36,185 bases of DNA from a bacterium (GTDB lineage Bacteria; Patescibacteriota; Gracilibacteria; Absconditabacterales; Absconditicoccaceae). Shown here piece by piece: positions 1 through 11,411 of the stretch (position 1 is the stretch's first letter; each line of letters starts with the position of its first letter). The notes below the pieces were generated by a model, which made no database searches, had not been told where the DNA came from, and saw only the letters and a program-made list of their open reading frames with translations. The translations under genes were made by a program, and so were the position numbers. The DNA lies in the NCBI GenBank assembly GCA_020631605.1, contig JAHDGZ010000012.1, positions 1-36,185 of the forward strand, written 5' to 3'.

Positions 1-526
1 ATATGCTTTTGTGACACTCCATGTAGGTTTGGGAACATTTAAGCCCTTGTATAAATGAGACGTGAGAGATCATGTGCTTCATCGTGAATCAGTGAGTATC
101 TCTAGCTGATTTTTGAAACAATTGGGTTTGCGAAAAAAGAATCATAAAAAAATAGTGGCAGTATGAACTACTGTGTGTAGGGTGTTGGAAACTCTCCCTT
201 ATCTACCCTTGGCCGATATGCATTGATGAGTGTGAGACTGGATACAGTCATACACCAAAGAGGATACGCATGGTTTTGTTAGTAATGTAAGAATAGAGGA
301 GCATAAGATTCTGTTTCATACACAGCTTTTTGTCTATCCTTGATTTGCATTACACATCATAGGCGGGCTATTGACCAATTTCCACTTGCCCAAAACCTCT
401 CTATTGTTGCTGGTTTCAACGATTCTTTGATGATCAGAAAGGTTGATGTCTGTCTATCAGCACGCAATAGAAGAACGTTATAGGTTTTATAGTTTTGGTG
501 ACTGTATGTATCTTGATAAGAAATAA
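1..526 (+). CDS. queA: QueA, tRNA preQ1(34) S-adenosylmethionine ribosyltransferase-isomerase, 3' part
   Basis: About 174 C-terminal residues, reading from base 2 to a TAA; the 5' end lies outside the window. QueA transfers and isomerises the ribosyl group of SAM onto preQ1 in the tRNA wobble position, making epoxyqueuosine. The family's C-terminal signatures are visible in order: HVGLGTFKP, then VGTTVCRVLETL, then LLTNFHLPKTSLL, and YRFYSFGDCMY just before the end. Several glycines, such as the one in VGTT, are UGA codons, so the frame holds only under code 25. It is followed after 67 bases by trxB on the same strand. Identity is firm from the motif order. Confidence 0.93.
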
Positions 527-593
527 CTTGCATTTTTCTTCCTCACCCGTATTATAGGAAATATCCGTTTATTATTTCTTTGTGTAATATATT

Positions 594-1568
594 ATGAGTG
601 ATACGAGAAAAATGATTATTATCTGATCGTGACCTGCTGGTCATACAGCTGCAATTTATGCTGGTAGAGCAATGCTTGAACCATTGATGTTTGAATGACG
701 AATGGCATGATGAGTAGCTGCATGATGACAGCTTACTACCACAACAGAAGTAGAGAACTATCCATGATTTCCTACCTGAATTACTGGTCCAGAGCTTATG
801 ATGAATATGAGAGAGCAGTCGCTAAATTCTGGTTGCGAAATAATCACAAAGACAGTTGATAGAGTAGAATTCTCTCAGGACCCTCGTGTGACACCTCATA
901 AAGTATTTGTTTGAAAAGACACATATACAGCGGAGACTATTGTGATAGCGACGGGAGCTACAGCAAAGCGTTTGTGATTGCCATGAGAAGAGAAATATTG
1001 GCAGCGTGGTATTAGTGCTTGTGCTGTTTGTGATGGAGCACTTCCTATCTTTCGTGACAAAGAATTGATCGTGATTGGTTGATGAGATAGCGCTTGTGAA
1101 GAAGCAAATTTTCTTACTAAATTTGCATCAAAGGTGACGATGTTGGTAAGACGTGATGTGTTGCGTGCCTCAAAAGTTATGCAACAAAGAGTGTTTGATA
1201 ATCCTAAAATTGAGATATTGTGGAATACAGAATGAGTGGAAATTGTATGAGATGGTGATGTTATGACGGGAATGAATATCATCAATAATAGTACACAAGA
1301 GACATCTGAATTGACTGCATGATGATTGTTTTATGCTATCTGACATAAGCCAAACACTGGTTTTCTAGAAAATCAACTGGCTCTTGATGATGCATGATAT
1401 CTTTTGGTAAAAGCTTGAACTGCTCAGACCTTTTCTTTTGGTACTGAAACAGCTATGCCATGAGTATATGCTTGATGAGATGTGCAAGATAAGAAATATA
1501 GACAAGCGATAACATCAGCTGGAACATGATGTATGGCAGCATTGGAAGCTGAGCACTTTCTTCAGTAA
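594..1568 (+). CDS. trxB: Thioredoxin reductase
   Basis: 324 residues, the normal length for the low-molecular-weight family. The flavoenzyme uses NADPH to reduce thioredoxin in the cytoplasm. The FAD-binding loop GSGPAG is at residues 11-16, the redox pair CAVC at 143-146, the NADPH-binding loop IGGGDSACEE around 161-170, and the second FAD motif VYACGDVQDK near the C-terminus. The loops at 11-16 and 161-170 use UGA for conserved glycines, which is among the best evidence for the code in this window. The ATG is the first in frame. No Shine-Dalgarno is visible, but TAATAT lies at 585-590. A strong hairpin terminator follows. Confidence 0.96.
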
Positions 1569-1599
1569 TCTCTTTGCTCGTAAATTATATCTAAGAATT

Positions 1600-1627
1600 G
1601 AGATATCACTTGTAATATCTCTTTTTT
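1600..1627 (+). terminator. Intrinsic terminator after trxB
   Basis: A 7-bp perfect stem, GAGATAT paired with ATATCTC, encloses an 8-base loop and is followed directly by six T. It lies 31 bases past the trxB stop. Confidence 0.85.
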
Positions 1628-1747
1628 GTCAAGCTCTTAATCGGCGCTACATGCTGGGTTTGTTTGACTGATCTGCTGTGATTGTTACCATGTAATATAG
1701 TTACATGTATTTTTTGCATTGAAAAAAAGTACTTTATCTTATGATTA

Positions 1748-3961
1748 ATGATTGTGGCGAGAAGAAAAACAACGAGAAGAAGAACTAGGTCGCGTCAAGC
1801 ACAGCTAGTTTTGGATAAGCATAGGGTAAGTGTTATATTGGTCGCATTGGGTTGATTCTATTTTTTTGCTATGAGCTTCGCTCCTGAATCACCTTTGATG
1901 CAATTTTTTCAGAGTTACGCAAGTTTCTTGGTTGGTGACTTTGGAGTGAATATTTTCTTCATGTTGTGTATCTTGGCTGGGCTGGTCATCTGGTTCAATG
2001 GAGAAAGAATGAGATCTATAATAAAGTGATTTTTCTGGGCTATTATGCTCATCTCATGAGTATTAAATTTCCCTTTGTTGGAATCAGGTAGTCTTCTGTA
2101 TCAACAATTTGGTTGATATTTTTCTTGGCCATTGATTTACCTGTTAGATCAACTATTTTGATGATCAGTTCAGGCTAGTAAGGCAATGATAGTGCTTTTT
2201 TCATTGATTTTTGTTTGATGGTTACGATATATGCTTCGTATCCCTGTGCCATCACTTAAGTTGAGCGTACCCCAAGATAAACCACTGAAAATCACGAAGA
2301 CCAAAAGCTCAAGATCATCTTCTAGACCTATTAAGAATGGATCACTTGCATCAACTGCAAAGAAGGTAGATAAACAATGATCATTGATGTGATCACTTTT
2401 CTGATCTAATGGTTCATGATCTAGTTCTCAGGAAAAGAAATTGTTGAAACAAGTGGTAAAATCACGTGTTGATAATAAGATGAAACAAGTAGAGGAAAAG
2501 AAGGAGTTATTAAAAATTGATTTTCCTAAGGAAAAACCTACGTTTCCAGCATCAATACTCGATAGCGGTGCTTCACACCAGAGTGATGTTGATGGTTCTT
2601 ACTTGGTAGAAAAAGCAAAAAATCTCCAACAAAAACTTTTGGAATTCAATGTTCCTATTAGTATAGAGGGATTTGATATTTGACCGTCTATTGTACAAAT
2701 CAGAGTAAGACCGGAAGCTGGGATAAAAGTGTCAGCGATCGAGAATCTGAAGAATGACGTCTCTCTTGCATTGAAATCTAAAGCATTACGTATCATATCT
2801 CCTGTGCCAGGTACTGATTGTATCGGTATTCAGCTGCCAAATCCACAACCACAAATGGTACATCTAGGTGATATGCTACAGTCTTCAGAGTTCCTTTCTT
2901 CAATGAAAAAGAATTTGACAAACCTGTCTATGGGTAAGGCAATTGATGGTTCTAGTGTAGTGAAATCATTGGAAAAAATGCCCCATCTTTTGATAGCTGG
3001 AGCAACAGGTTCAGGTAAATCTGTTGGAGTGAATGACTTTGTCTTGTCACTTATGTATCAGAATACACCATCTGAGCTAAAGTTTCTTATGGTAGATCCC
3101 AAACAGGTGGAAATGGAACTCTACTCAGGTCTTCCCTATCTCTTAGCTCCTATTGTGACACAGCCTGATAAGGCTTTGCGTCTACTCAAGTGGGCTGTAG
3201 AAGAGATGGAAGTAAGATATAAACTACTCAAAACAAATAGAGTAAAGAACTTGGTTGAATATAACAATAAGAATAAGAATGATCAGCTGTATCGTATTGT
3301 TATTGTAATAGACGAGTTGGCTGATTTGATGATGTCAGGAAACAAAAAAGATGTAGAAACATGTATCACACGTATAGCTCAAAAAGCTCGTGCTGTCTGA
3401 ATACATCTTATCGTAGCAACACAGAGGCCATCGGTTAATGTGATCACGTGATTGATTAAGGCTAATATGCCTACGAGAATTGCATTTGGTGTTGTATCTC
3501 AAATTGATAGTAGAACTATCTTGGGTGTGAAATGAGCAGAGGAGTTAGTATGAAGAGGAGACTTTTTATATATCGACTCATCTACTAAGTATCCTGTTAG
3601 GATGCAGGCTCCGTTTGTTGATACCCCAGAGATAGAACGTGTCGTAGAGTCACTCAAGGCTAAATATATGAAAGACCTGACAGAGGAGGATATTTATCAT
3701 CCTGAGTTGATGTCTGTGTTGGCATGACAAAAACATGTGTCACTAGCTACCTGATCAGGTAGCAAATGATGATGAACTGATGAAGACTTGGTAGAAGAAG
3801 CCATCATGGTTATCCAAAAAAGATGAAAAGCATCAGCAACTATGTTACAACGTACACTAAATGTTGGATTTGCACGTGCTGCCAGACTTATGGATATGTT
3901 GGAAGAGAGAGGAGTTGTGTGACCTCAAGACTGAGCTAAACCGAGAGAGATATTGATGTAG
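1748..3961 (+). CDS. ftsK: DNA translocase of the FtsK/SpoIIIE family
   Basis: 737 residues. FtsK pumps chromosomal DNA through the closing division septum. The basic N-terminus is followed by four or so hydrophobic segments up to about residue 175, a charged linker rich in Lys and Ser, then the motor. Walker A GATGSGKS is at 418-425 and the Walker B region [13 protein letters not shown] at about 515-527. The C-terminal winged-helix gamma domain is recognisable ([17 protein letters not shown] and EERGVVGPQ), though the last part is short. UGA glycines occur in the membrane part and the gamma domain. The ATG at 1748 lies only 2 bases after a TATGAT hexamer, so the GTG at 1754 is an alternative start. 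The next gene is a second translocase-type ATPase. Confidence 0.94.
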
Positions 3962-4142
3962 TATGAAAAGTATATCAATAATCCCTGTATTGATGCCTGT
4001 TATATCAAATTTTCTTGTTTGTGGTGTGCTTTCTCATGCGTAGTATGCCTCATGAATGGATTTCAGTCTCTTTTGGGATATACTTGTGTAGTTAGTATAC
4101 ATATGTTTGCTAACTTCTTATTGTGAGTTTTTTTCCTCAACT

Positions 4143-6602
4143 ATGGATTCAATTGTTCTAATAGTTATTGCTTTGCTTTTGATCTGTGCTGTTGCTTTTG
4201 TTGCAGCTAGATTTTTGCTACTCACATTTCGTACTGGTCGAAGAAAGACACAATGACAAGATATGCAATTCCTTTTGATCAAGATACCACATAGTGGTAC
4301 TTCAAAACAATGAGATATAGCAGCAGATGACAATATCCAAAGTATGAAACAGAACATCGAGGTGATGAGTCAGATCTACAAAAATTTTTGAGCATTGATT
4401 GATGATACTCGAAAAGCTCGTCGACTAGGTGCTGACTATATTAGCATGGAACTGATCGTAGAGAATGAGTTGATCAAGTATGTACTAGGTGTTCCCTTGA
4501 GATACAAGATGACGATAGAACAACTCATAGGATCGTTCTACCCAGGTGCTGTCATAGAAACTATTGATATGCCCAAGATGCTTGAGGCAGGAAAATATAT
4601 GTCAGGATGATGGTTCAAATTAAATAAAAAGGATGTCTTTCCTCTCAAAAACTATGACTCTTTTGAGGCTGATCCTATGGATAGTATCTTGTCTGCTTGC
4701 TCAAGATTGAGCAGAGATGAAAAACTTTCACTACAATTATTGGTAAGTCCTTTGTCATGAAAAAGATACGAGAGGTTCGTGAGTGTGGCAGAAAAAATCA
4801 AAGATGGTAAATCTGGATGGAGTCTGTGATCTTTACGAAAATTTTTCGTTTCTGGGAAAACAAAAGACGAAGATTGATGATCTGATAAGAAGTCTATTGT
4901 TCATGGACAAAGGACTTGAGCTATTGAACAAAAAGTAGAAGAAGAGTTGTTTGAGGTACGTATGAGATCACTAGTAACTTCTCCGATAGAAAATAGACCA
5001 AAGAGAGTACTTACAGATCTCTCTAAGACACTGACACAGTATAGTTATGTCTGATCAAACTCGTTGGGTATGAACAATGCCGAAAAAGATATTGTAGAAT
5101 TTTCTAGAAACTTTGTCAGAAGATTGGCTGTATGATTCGGTGGTTCACGAAAACGTTTTTGGAAGTGAGAAGGAGAGATGATTCTCAGTATCAAAGAACT
5201 TTCTTCATTGTATCATTTTCCCCATCGAAGATTCAATCGTAATCCACGTATCAAACGACAAAAATTTAAGATAGTTCCTGCTCCAGATAACCTACCTTCA
5301 GAGTGAATCTATCTTGGAGAGAATGTGTATGGAGGAATTAGGAAACCAGTGTATTTGAAACATAAGGATAGATTTAGACATTTCTATACTATAGGACAGA
5401 CTGGTACAGGTAAGTCTACTGCCATGCTGACCATGGCTATGCAAGATTTGAAGATGGGTAATGGATTTTGTTTGATAGATCCGCATGGAGACTTGTGTGA
5501 ACATCTGCTTCATCATCTACCCAAGGAGCGCATTGATGATTTGATCTATTTTGATTTTGCGAATACAGAATATCCGATAGGATTCAATGTGTTTGAGGCA
5601 GACAATGATGATGATAGAGATATTATCACCAATGATATTGTGGAGATGTTTGTGAATATGTATGGTCATGAGATTTTTGGACCTCGTATACAGGATTATT
5701 TCCGTAATGCTTCATTTTTGTTGATGGAACAACCAGATGGTTGAACCTTCCCTGAAATCATGAGACTATTTACTGATGATGCATTTTTGGAGACAAAGCT
5801 TAAGCATCTGAAAAACCCTGTGATAGCATCATGGTGGAACAAAACATATAGGGCGATGTGAGATAGAGAGAAGAAGGAGATTATCCCTTTCCTCCAAGCT
5901 AAGTTTGGACCATTTACGACATGAGTCTATGTGCGTAATGTAATTGGACAACCTAAGTCAGGGTTCAGTTTTTGGGATGCTATGCAAAGCAAGAAGATTA
6001 TCCTGTGTAACTTGAGTAAATGATTGACTGGAGAGATAAATTCACAGCTGATAGGTAGAATGTTTTCGATCCAGATTAAGCTTGCAGCACTGAAGAGAGC
6101 AGCGATCAAAGAAGAGGATAGAGTTCCATTCTTTTTGTATGTGGATGAATTTCAAAACTATGTTTCTAAATCTTTTGAAAGTATTTTGTCCGAGGCGCGT
6201 AAATACCGTTTGGGATTAAATATTGCCCATCAGTATATTGAGCAACTGAAATCAGCATGATTAGGTGGTAATGTAGATTTGAGTAAGCCTATTTTTGGTA
6301 ATGTGGGAAGTATGCTGGTATTGAAAGTATGACCTGAAGATGCAGAATTCTTAGAGAAGAATTTTGAACCAGAATTTGGAAAATCTGACTTGGTGAATAT
6401 GGATAGATTTATGGGAGTGACCAGACTTTCTGTTGATACACAACCATCCAAGCCATTTACCCTAAAGAATGCCAACCCCTATATTATTGATCATATCAAC
6501 AATGATGATAAGGTAGATGTGATTAAACAAATCAGTGCACTCAAGCGATGAACGAAGAGAGAGCTGGTAGAGAAAGAGGTGTTCTACAGAGTAGGTGTAT
6601 AA
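4143..6602 (+). CDS. VirD4/HerA-like conjugative-type ATPase, membrane-anchored
   Basis: 819 residues. One hydrophobic segment at residues 4-28 anchors it in the membrane. A long N-terminal region of no recognised fold follows, then a RecA-like ATPase: Walker A GQTGTGKS at about 418-425, FCLIDPHGDL just after it, and a Walker B-like FFLYVDEFQNY at about 663-673. DPHGD and VDEFQ are typical of type IV secretion coupling proteins (TraD/VirD4) and HerA relatives common in candidate-phyla bacteria. It probably moves DNA or protein across the envelope, but no other secretion genes are in the window. The gene lies between ftsK and lspA on the same strand. Family assignment is firm; substrate and partners are unknown. 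Confidence 0.85.
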
Positions 6603-6631
6603 AAGTATTCTCATTTATAAAAAACATATCT

Positions 6632-7078
6632 ATGAAGTTTTTTTGGATTGTACTCCTTGTAGTATGTGATCAGGTGACGAAGTACCTGTTTTTTGATCTG
6701 CAGTTGCTGGAGTCTACACGACTTATGACACCATTGATCAATACGGGTATAGCTTGGTCTCTTCCACTTCCACAATGGATAGTGATAGCGCTGAGTATTG
6801 TTTTGATTGTGTTTATTCTCTGGTTTCTTGTGTGAGATAAGTATAGATCTTATGATCTTGCCGCGAAGTATTATACACCTATGAAGTGGTGACTAATTCT
6901 TTTTGTTTCATGAGCGATAGGTAACTTGTTGGATAGGTTGATCTACTCATGAGTCAGAGATTTTGTTGATTTTCATGTGCGACCCGTTTTTAATTTAGCT
7001 GATACGTTTTTGACTATCGCGTTCCTGATTATTGTATGGGTTGAGTTTGTCTGACCATTCGTGAACAAAGAGAAATAA
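6632..7078 (+). CDS. lspA: Lipoprotein signal peptidase (signal peptidase II)
   Basis: 148 residues, close to the family norm. LspA is an inner-membrane aspartyl protease that cuts the signal peptide of prolipoproteins before the lipid-modified Cys. Four hydrophobic segments are visible. The two catalytic-Asp motifs are present: GNLLDRLIYSGVRDFVDF at about 105-122 and FNLADTFLT near 127-135. The N-terminal CDQVTKY matches the conserved D-x-x-T-K block. I chose the ATG at 6632 because it gives the standard N-terminus. An in-frame ATG at 6548 would overlap the preceding ATPase gene by 55 bases. UGA encodes glycines in VSGAIGN and YSGVRD. Confidence 0.94.
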
Positions 7079-7148
7079 GACAAAATTTGCAAAAAATGTG
7101 ATTCGAGTTATATTGAGTATATCTAATTTTATTACTTTACGTGTATAC

Positions 7149-7877
7149 ATGGGTAGAATTTTGAAATGATTGTGAATTGCATTTTTGTGTTTGATCCTGT
7201 TTTTTGTTATTATCTGATTAGTGACATGATTGTTTTCAAACAATAAACAACTCAAAGCAGAAGCTAATCTCTTTGTAGATAATATCCAGGCAGAGAATTT
7301 TGCTGATGCATATGATGCAACGAGCCAACTCTTCAAAGATAGTATTTCACTTGAAGATTTTACTACTATGATGGGTAAAAGTGCTCTCTCTATGGGAGAT
7401 GTGAAATGGACAGGTATAGCTGCTAAGGTAGAAAACGGTATGAAGACTAAAACATATAATGGTACAGTATACGTAGAAGAGTATTGAGCAGATTATGATG
7501 TCACCTACACCACACTCAAAGAAGGGAAAGATTATAATCTGATCAGTATCAATGTAGACTTGGTAGAATGAGCAGCGCAAGGTGTTATCGTCAATGATGG
7601 CAGTGAGGAGTGAGCAATGTTGCCTGTAGAGGACACGAAGAAAATAGCGGATGATCGACCACAAGAAGAAAAAGATGCCGTAGTGGATACCTGTGTTTCA
7701 TCGATACCAGGAAACCTCTGACTGACTATTACTCAGAAGACTAGCTATTGTGGATGTGCTCTCGCGTTTATGCTCGATGCGTATCCACGTTTTGATGATA
7801 TACAATCAATGAGTATAGAAGAACTGAAGACTGTTTCTGAAGAAAGTGCTATGCAATGTGCACAGGAACTCAGATAG
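7149..7877 (+). CDS. Membrane-anchored protein of unknown function
   Basis: 242 residues, family not recognised. An N-terminal transmembrane helix (about residues 5-28, glycine-rich through UGA codons) is followed by an extracytoplasmic region. Residues 33-130 look like a small alpha+beta domain of the DUF4878 or NTF2-like type: a helix (EANLFVDNIQ, NFADAYDATS), then strands. This is inference from pattern only. The C-terminal part has four Cys, including CGCA and a late AMQCAQE, which may form disulfides outside the cell. It lies 70 bases after lspA and ends in a strong terminator. No Lys/Cys lipobox was seen at the N-terminus. Confidence 0.72.
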
Positions 7878-7891
7878 TTTCTCTGTACTAT

Positions 7892-7946
7892 AAAAACACT
7901 AGTGCTTTTCCTCACAGGGAGATGCAGTAGTGTTTTTCTTTTTTTG
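7892..7946 (+). terminator. Intrinsic terminator
   Basis: A 10-bp perfect stem, AAAAACACTA (7892-7901) with TAGTGTTTTT (7928-7937), is followed by a T-rich tail. It closes the plus-strand run that ends at 7877. Confidence 0.82.
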
Positions 7947-8024
7947 TGTTGATTGTGTTCGATATAAGTATATATGTTAGGAATATCGCACTATTGCGAA
8001 TACTTTTACTAGTAACTAGGCCGA

Positions 8025-8354
8025 ATGCAATTTGAAGGAAAAATTACACACATCTTGGATGTAGAAACAATTGGAGAAAACGCTACACCTAAGCAAACTG
8101 TTGTACTTGAAGAAGTAACAGACAGAGAGTATCCAGCATCTATCACAGTAGATTTCCGACGTGATAAAGTTGAACTACTTGCAAACATCTCCGTAGGTGA
8201 TGTTGTGAAACTATGATTGAACACGAGAGCAAGAGAGTATAACGGAAAATGGTATAACAGTGTTAGTGCTTGGAGAATGGATGTTGTTACTGATGGAGGA
8301 ACAGCTGCTGCACCAGCAACTAGCGACGAAGTAGACGATGATCTACCGTTCTAA
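8025..8354 (+). CDS. DUF3127 OB-fold protein, SSB-like
   Basis: 109 residues. The pattern matches the DUF3127 family of small OB-fold proteins: an opening strand EGKITHIL, then a central SITVDFRRDKVELL, SVGDVVKL and the signature REYNGKWYNSV followed by AWRMD. The tail is short and acidic, ending DEVDDDLPF. That ending resembles the C-terminal tip of single-stranded-DNA-binding proteins, which recruits partner enzymes, so a role in DNA metabolism is plausible; this is inference. The stop codon overlaps the stop of the convergent ruvB, another DNA-repair gene. Confidence 0.82.
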
Positions 8355-9295
8355 TTTTTTTTGAGAACTCTTCCTCTAGAAGTTTTCTCTATCTTACCTG
8401 TTTTGAAAAGTAGTGGTTCGACATCGTCTTCCACTGCTTTTTCATTCATTCATAATTGTATAGAGATTGTTTTGAGTCATACTGGTCATGAAGTGCCTTC
8501 AAGGATTTTGAGGTATTCTTTGTGGATATGAGAAATTCATCCATCTTCTAACTCTAGTCGATTGACAAATCCTGTTCGTGATGATTGTGTGAGTTTTTTT
8601 GCGCCATCATTTATGCTCAGTAGAAAATCTCTGAGTTGTGTGCAGAGGTTTTTGATTTGTCTTGGTACTGACTCAACTTTTTGTGAGATGTCTCCGACCA
8701 GTCATGTATCTGAGCATTCGATATTGTTGTATGCCAGGTAGTGTTGGATGATGTTTTCTTTTTCTGGTTGCGTATACGGCATGAAAGAAAAGTTGTATAC
8801 GAATCTGTTTTTGAGTGGGCTGGTAAGTTTCTCTGGTTGGGTAGTAGCACCAACGAGAGTGAATTGTTGGAGAGGGAGAGAAAGATTGGTTCCATCGGGG
8901 AGTATCATGTCTATACGATGATCTTCCATAGCGATGTAGAGTATCTCTTCTAGCTTGCTAGGGATCCTATGAATTTCATCAATAAAAAGAATGTCGTCTT
9001 TTTGTAATTTTTGTAACAAAGAGATGATCTCAGCTGGTTTGGTAATTGCATACGCTGTTACTTGAAAGAAGTTTTTCCCTAGTTGTTGACTGAGTAGTTC
9101 TGCTAGCGTTGTTTTTCCATATCCACTTGGTCATGCGAAGAGGATATGTCCGAGTGTGTGTTCATTTTTTTGAGCACTAATGATAGCAGTCTGGAGGACT
9201 TTTTTGATATGTTCTTGACCCACAAAAGTTGCAAAGTCTGTAGGACGATGTCAGTGATTGTTTGTCTGTTGTTCAAAGATATCTTGTTGGATCAT
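8351..9295 (-). CDS. ruvB: Holliday junction branch-migration helicase RuvB
   Basis: 314 residues, slightly shorter than the usual 330-350 at the N-terminus. RuvB is the hexameric AAA+ motor that drives Holliday-junction migration with RuvA. Visible features are FVGQEHIKK at the N-terminus, Walker A GPSGYGKT at 55-62, Walker B ILFIDEIH at 102-109, sensor 1 VGATTQ near 148-153, and the arginine-finger loop SPLKNRF at 159-165. The C-terminal winged helix ends GRVLKKN. The start ATG is 18 bases after the stop of the SLH gene, so the two are probably cotranscribed. The TAG overlaps the convergent stop at 8352-8354. No ruvA or ruvC is in the window. Confidence 0.95.
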
Positions 9296-9313
9296 AGTAG
9301 GTTGATTGAGAGA

Positions 9314-10252
9314 CTATTGTTGGACAAATGAATCGGTGATGTCGTCATAGTCTAGTGTGATGTTTTGTGTTTCTGAAGTGATCATTATTTTGATAATCTG
9401 ATCTCATCTTTTGGTGATTTTGACGATAGCAGGGTATTCATCTACTACGGTTGAGATGATCGATGAGCTTTCTTGTTCTACGACTACTGGAGCTGATGAT
9501 GTATCCATTTTTTGATGTAATCTGTACATGTAGAGTGCTATCAAGTATCTATTGATGACTTGTTCTACATTGTCAGGGTTTTGTTCACTGGTGATCCCTA
9601 GGCTCTTGGCTTGATCATAGTAAGCTTGTCGTCGAGGATTGGTGCTTTCATCAAGACGATTACCGTTGTATATTCTCAAGATAACAGTCAGTGCTTCAGC
9701 TTTGGTTAATTTTTTGTTGGGTCTGAATGTATAGTCTTCATATCCTTTGAATATTCCTACCTTACACGTCTCTATGATGTGCGGTTCTAATGTCGGATCT
9801 GCATCTCCCAGATCTACGAAATCACATCTGTCGTTGACAGTATTACGGTTGTATCACGCAACTAGTGAAAAACGGTTGATCATCTTGGCGAATTGTGCTC
9901 TGGTGAGTTGATTGAATGGTTCGTAGCTATCTGCGTTGTTGAAGATAGTCATCTGATTCTGATACATCCATGCAAGTGCTTGTTCAAATTCTGATATCGA
10001 AGGTGATTTGATGCTTGTTTCAGTTACTGCTGTATTTACCTGGTTTGCTGTAGTGTCTACTGGTGGTACAAACTCTACTTCTTCTATTGGATTGACTACT
10101 TCTTCAACAGGTGCTTCCTGGATGCTTGGTTCAGAGTTATCATCGATGATTCTGATCTCATATGTTTCAGGATCAACAATAATTGTTTGAGCAAGTGCTA
10201 GTGTAGGAAAAGCTGCTAGAATACATGCTACTAGGATGCTAACTTTTTTCAT
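9314..10252 (-). CDS. Secreted S-layer-homology (SLH) domain protein
   Basis: 312 residues. A signal peptide is clear: MKKVS, a hydrophobic core, then ALAQ as the likely cleavage point near residue 21. An acidic Pro/Thr/Val linker follows to about residue 80. Two SLH-like repeats come next, marked by QLTRAQFAKMINRF and by GIFKGYEDYTFRPNKKLTKAE, the typical 'G-Y-x-D-x-T-F-x-P' pattern. SLH domains bind secondary cell-wall polymers and hold proteins on the surface. The C-terminal 90 residues are not recognised. Pairing with ruvB in one transcript looks accidental in function. A promoter with TTGACA (plus-strand 10300-10305, read on minus) probably drives both genes. Confidence 0.82.
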
Positions 10253-10327
10253 GAGTTAGAGTGTATATAAATCTTGATGAGGATATGTAATTTGCTGATG
10301 TTGTCAATTGCTGTAAATTTCTTGCTT

Positions 10328-10355
10328 TTGACAATTGTTTCATAAGATGTAGAAT
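10328..10355 (+). promoter_or_regulatory. Candidate promoter of trpS
   Basis: TTGACA at 10328-10333 and TAGAAT at 10350-10355 are 16 bases apart, 39 bases upstream of the trpS ATG. A second, opposite TTGACA (complement of 10300-10305) could serve the divergent SLH/ruvB transcript. Confidence 0.6.
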
Positions 10356-10393
10356 AAACTCCCACAGACTACTTTATACACTAGCAACTATCG

Positions 10394-11371
10394 ATGAAAA
10401 GAATACTAACAGGAATTAAGCCAACAGGAGATATTCATGTAGGAAATTATTTTGGTGCAATCAAACCAATCATAGATCTGTGAGCAAAGCATCCAGATTC
10501 TGAAATATATCTGTTTATCCCATCTATGCACGCATTCACTACATTGCATGATCCAGATAGATTGAGAACAAATATCTTGAATGGGATGAAGATGTACTTG
10601 GCTATGGGTGCAGATCCTGATCGTTTTATGATTTATGATCAATCATATATCGCATGACATGCCCAACTAACACGAGTGCTTCAATGCCTAACGCATATGG
10701 GATTCATGGAACGTATGCATGTCTACAAAGATGCAGTAGCTAAGTGAACTGCTACCGATCTTTCTGTAGGTACGTTTTGTTATCCTATACTCATGGCTAT
10801 AGATATCATCATGTACGATGCTACCCATGTCCCAGTAGGTAAGGATCAGATACAACATGTAGAGTTCGCGAGGGATATAGCACAGAAGTTTAATAAGATG
10901 TTTGGAGAGACTTTTGTGGTACCTGAGTTGTTTGTCAGAAAAGAAGTGCAGACAATCATCGGAACAGATGGTCGTAAGATGTCTAAGTCATACAACAATG
11001 TGCTGTCGTTTCTCGATGATGAGAACACGCTGCTGAAAAAAGTAAAAAAAATACCAACATCAATGTTGGGTATCGACGAACCAAAGAACCCTGATGAATG
11101 TAATGTTTATGGTATCACCAAGCTGATCATCACTGAGGAAGAAGACGCAATGCTAAGAGACAAATACTTGGCTGGATGACTATCATTCAAACGAGCAAAA
11201 GATTACCTCTATGAGAAACTAGTCGCATTTATGTCTCCAATCCAATCAAAATTTGCAGCATTGGATGATGATTATGTGAGAAAACTACTGACAGAGAATG
11301 CAGAAAAAGCAAATATTATCGCTGAGAAAAAAGTAAAAGATGTGTATCAAAAAATAGGGTTCACCTTATAA
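10394..11371 (+). CDS. trpS: Tryptophanyl-tRNA synthetase
   Basis: 325 residues, the normal size of this class I synthetase, which charges tRNA-Trp. The N-terminal TGIKPTGDIHVGNYFGAI carries the HIGH-type ATP-binding motif, here HVGN. GTDGRKMSKSYNN holds the KMSKS loop at 195-199. QIQHVEFARDIA is the usual block between them. The code is relevant: UGA here encodes Gly, not Trp as in Mycoplasma, and no special tRNA-Trp is needed. The ATG at 10394 gives the expected N-terminus at the catalytic fold. Confidence is high. Confidence 0.96.
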
Positions 11372-11411
11372 GACACCACTTACCATAGTTATTTTACCCT
11401 ATACACTATTC

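Noticed and set aside
896-1285. Long standard-code open frame on minus inside trxB
   Set aside because: It is antisense to a motif-complete thioredoxin reductase; its length comes from the codon pattern of the real gene.
3963-4041. 26-codon frame between ftsK and the VirD4-like gene
   Set aside because: Too short, no motif and no UGA glycines to support coding.
6548-6631. Upstream extension of lspA
   Set aside because: It would overlap the ATPase gene and add a charged stretch before the normal LspA N-terminus.
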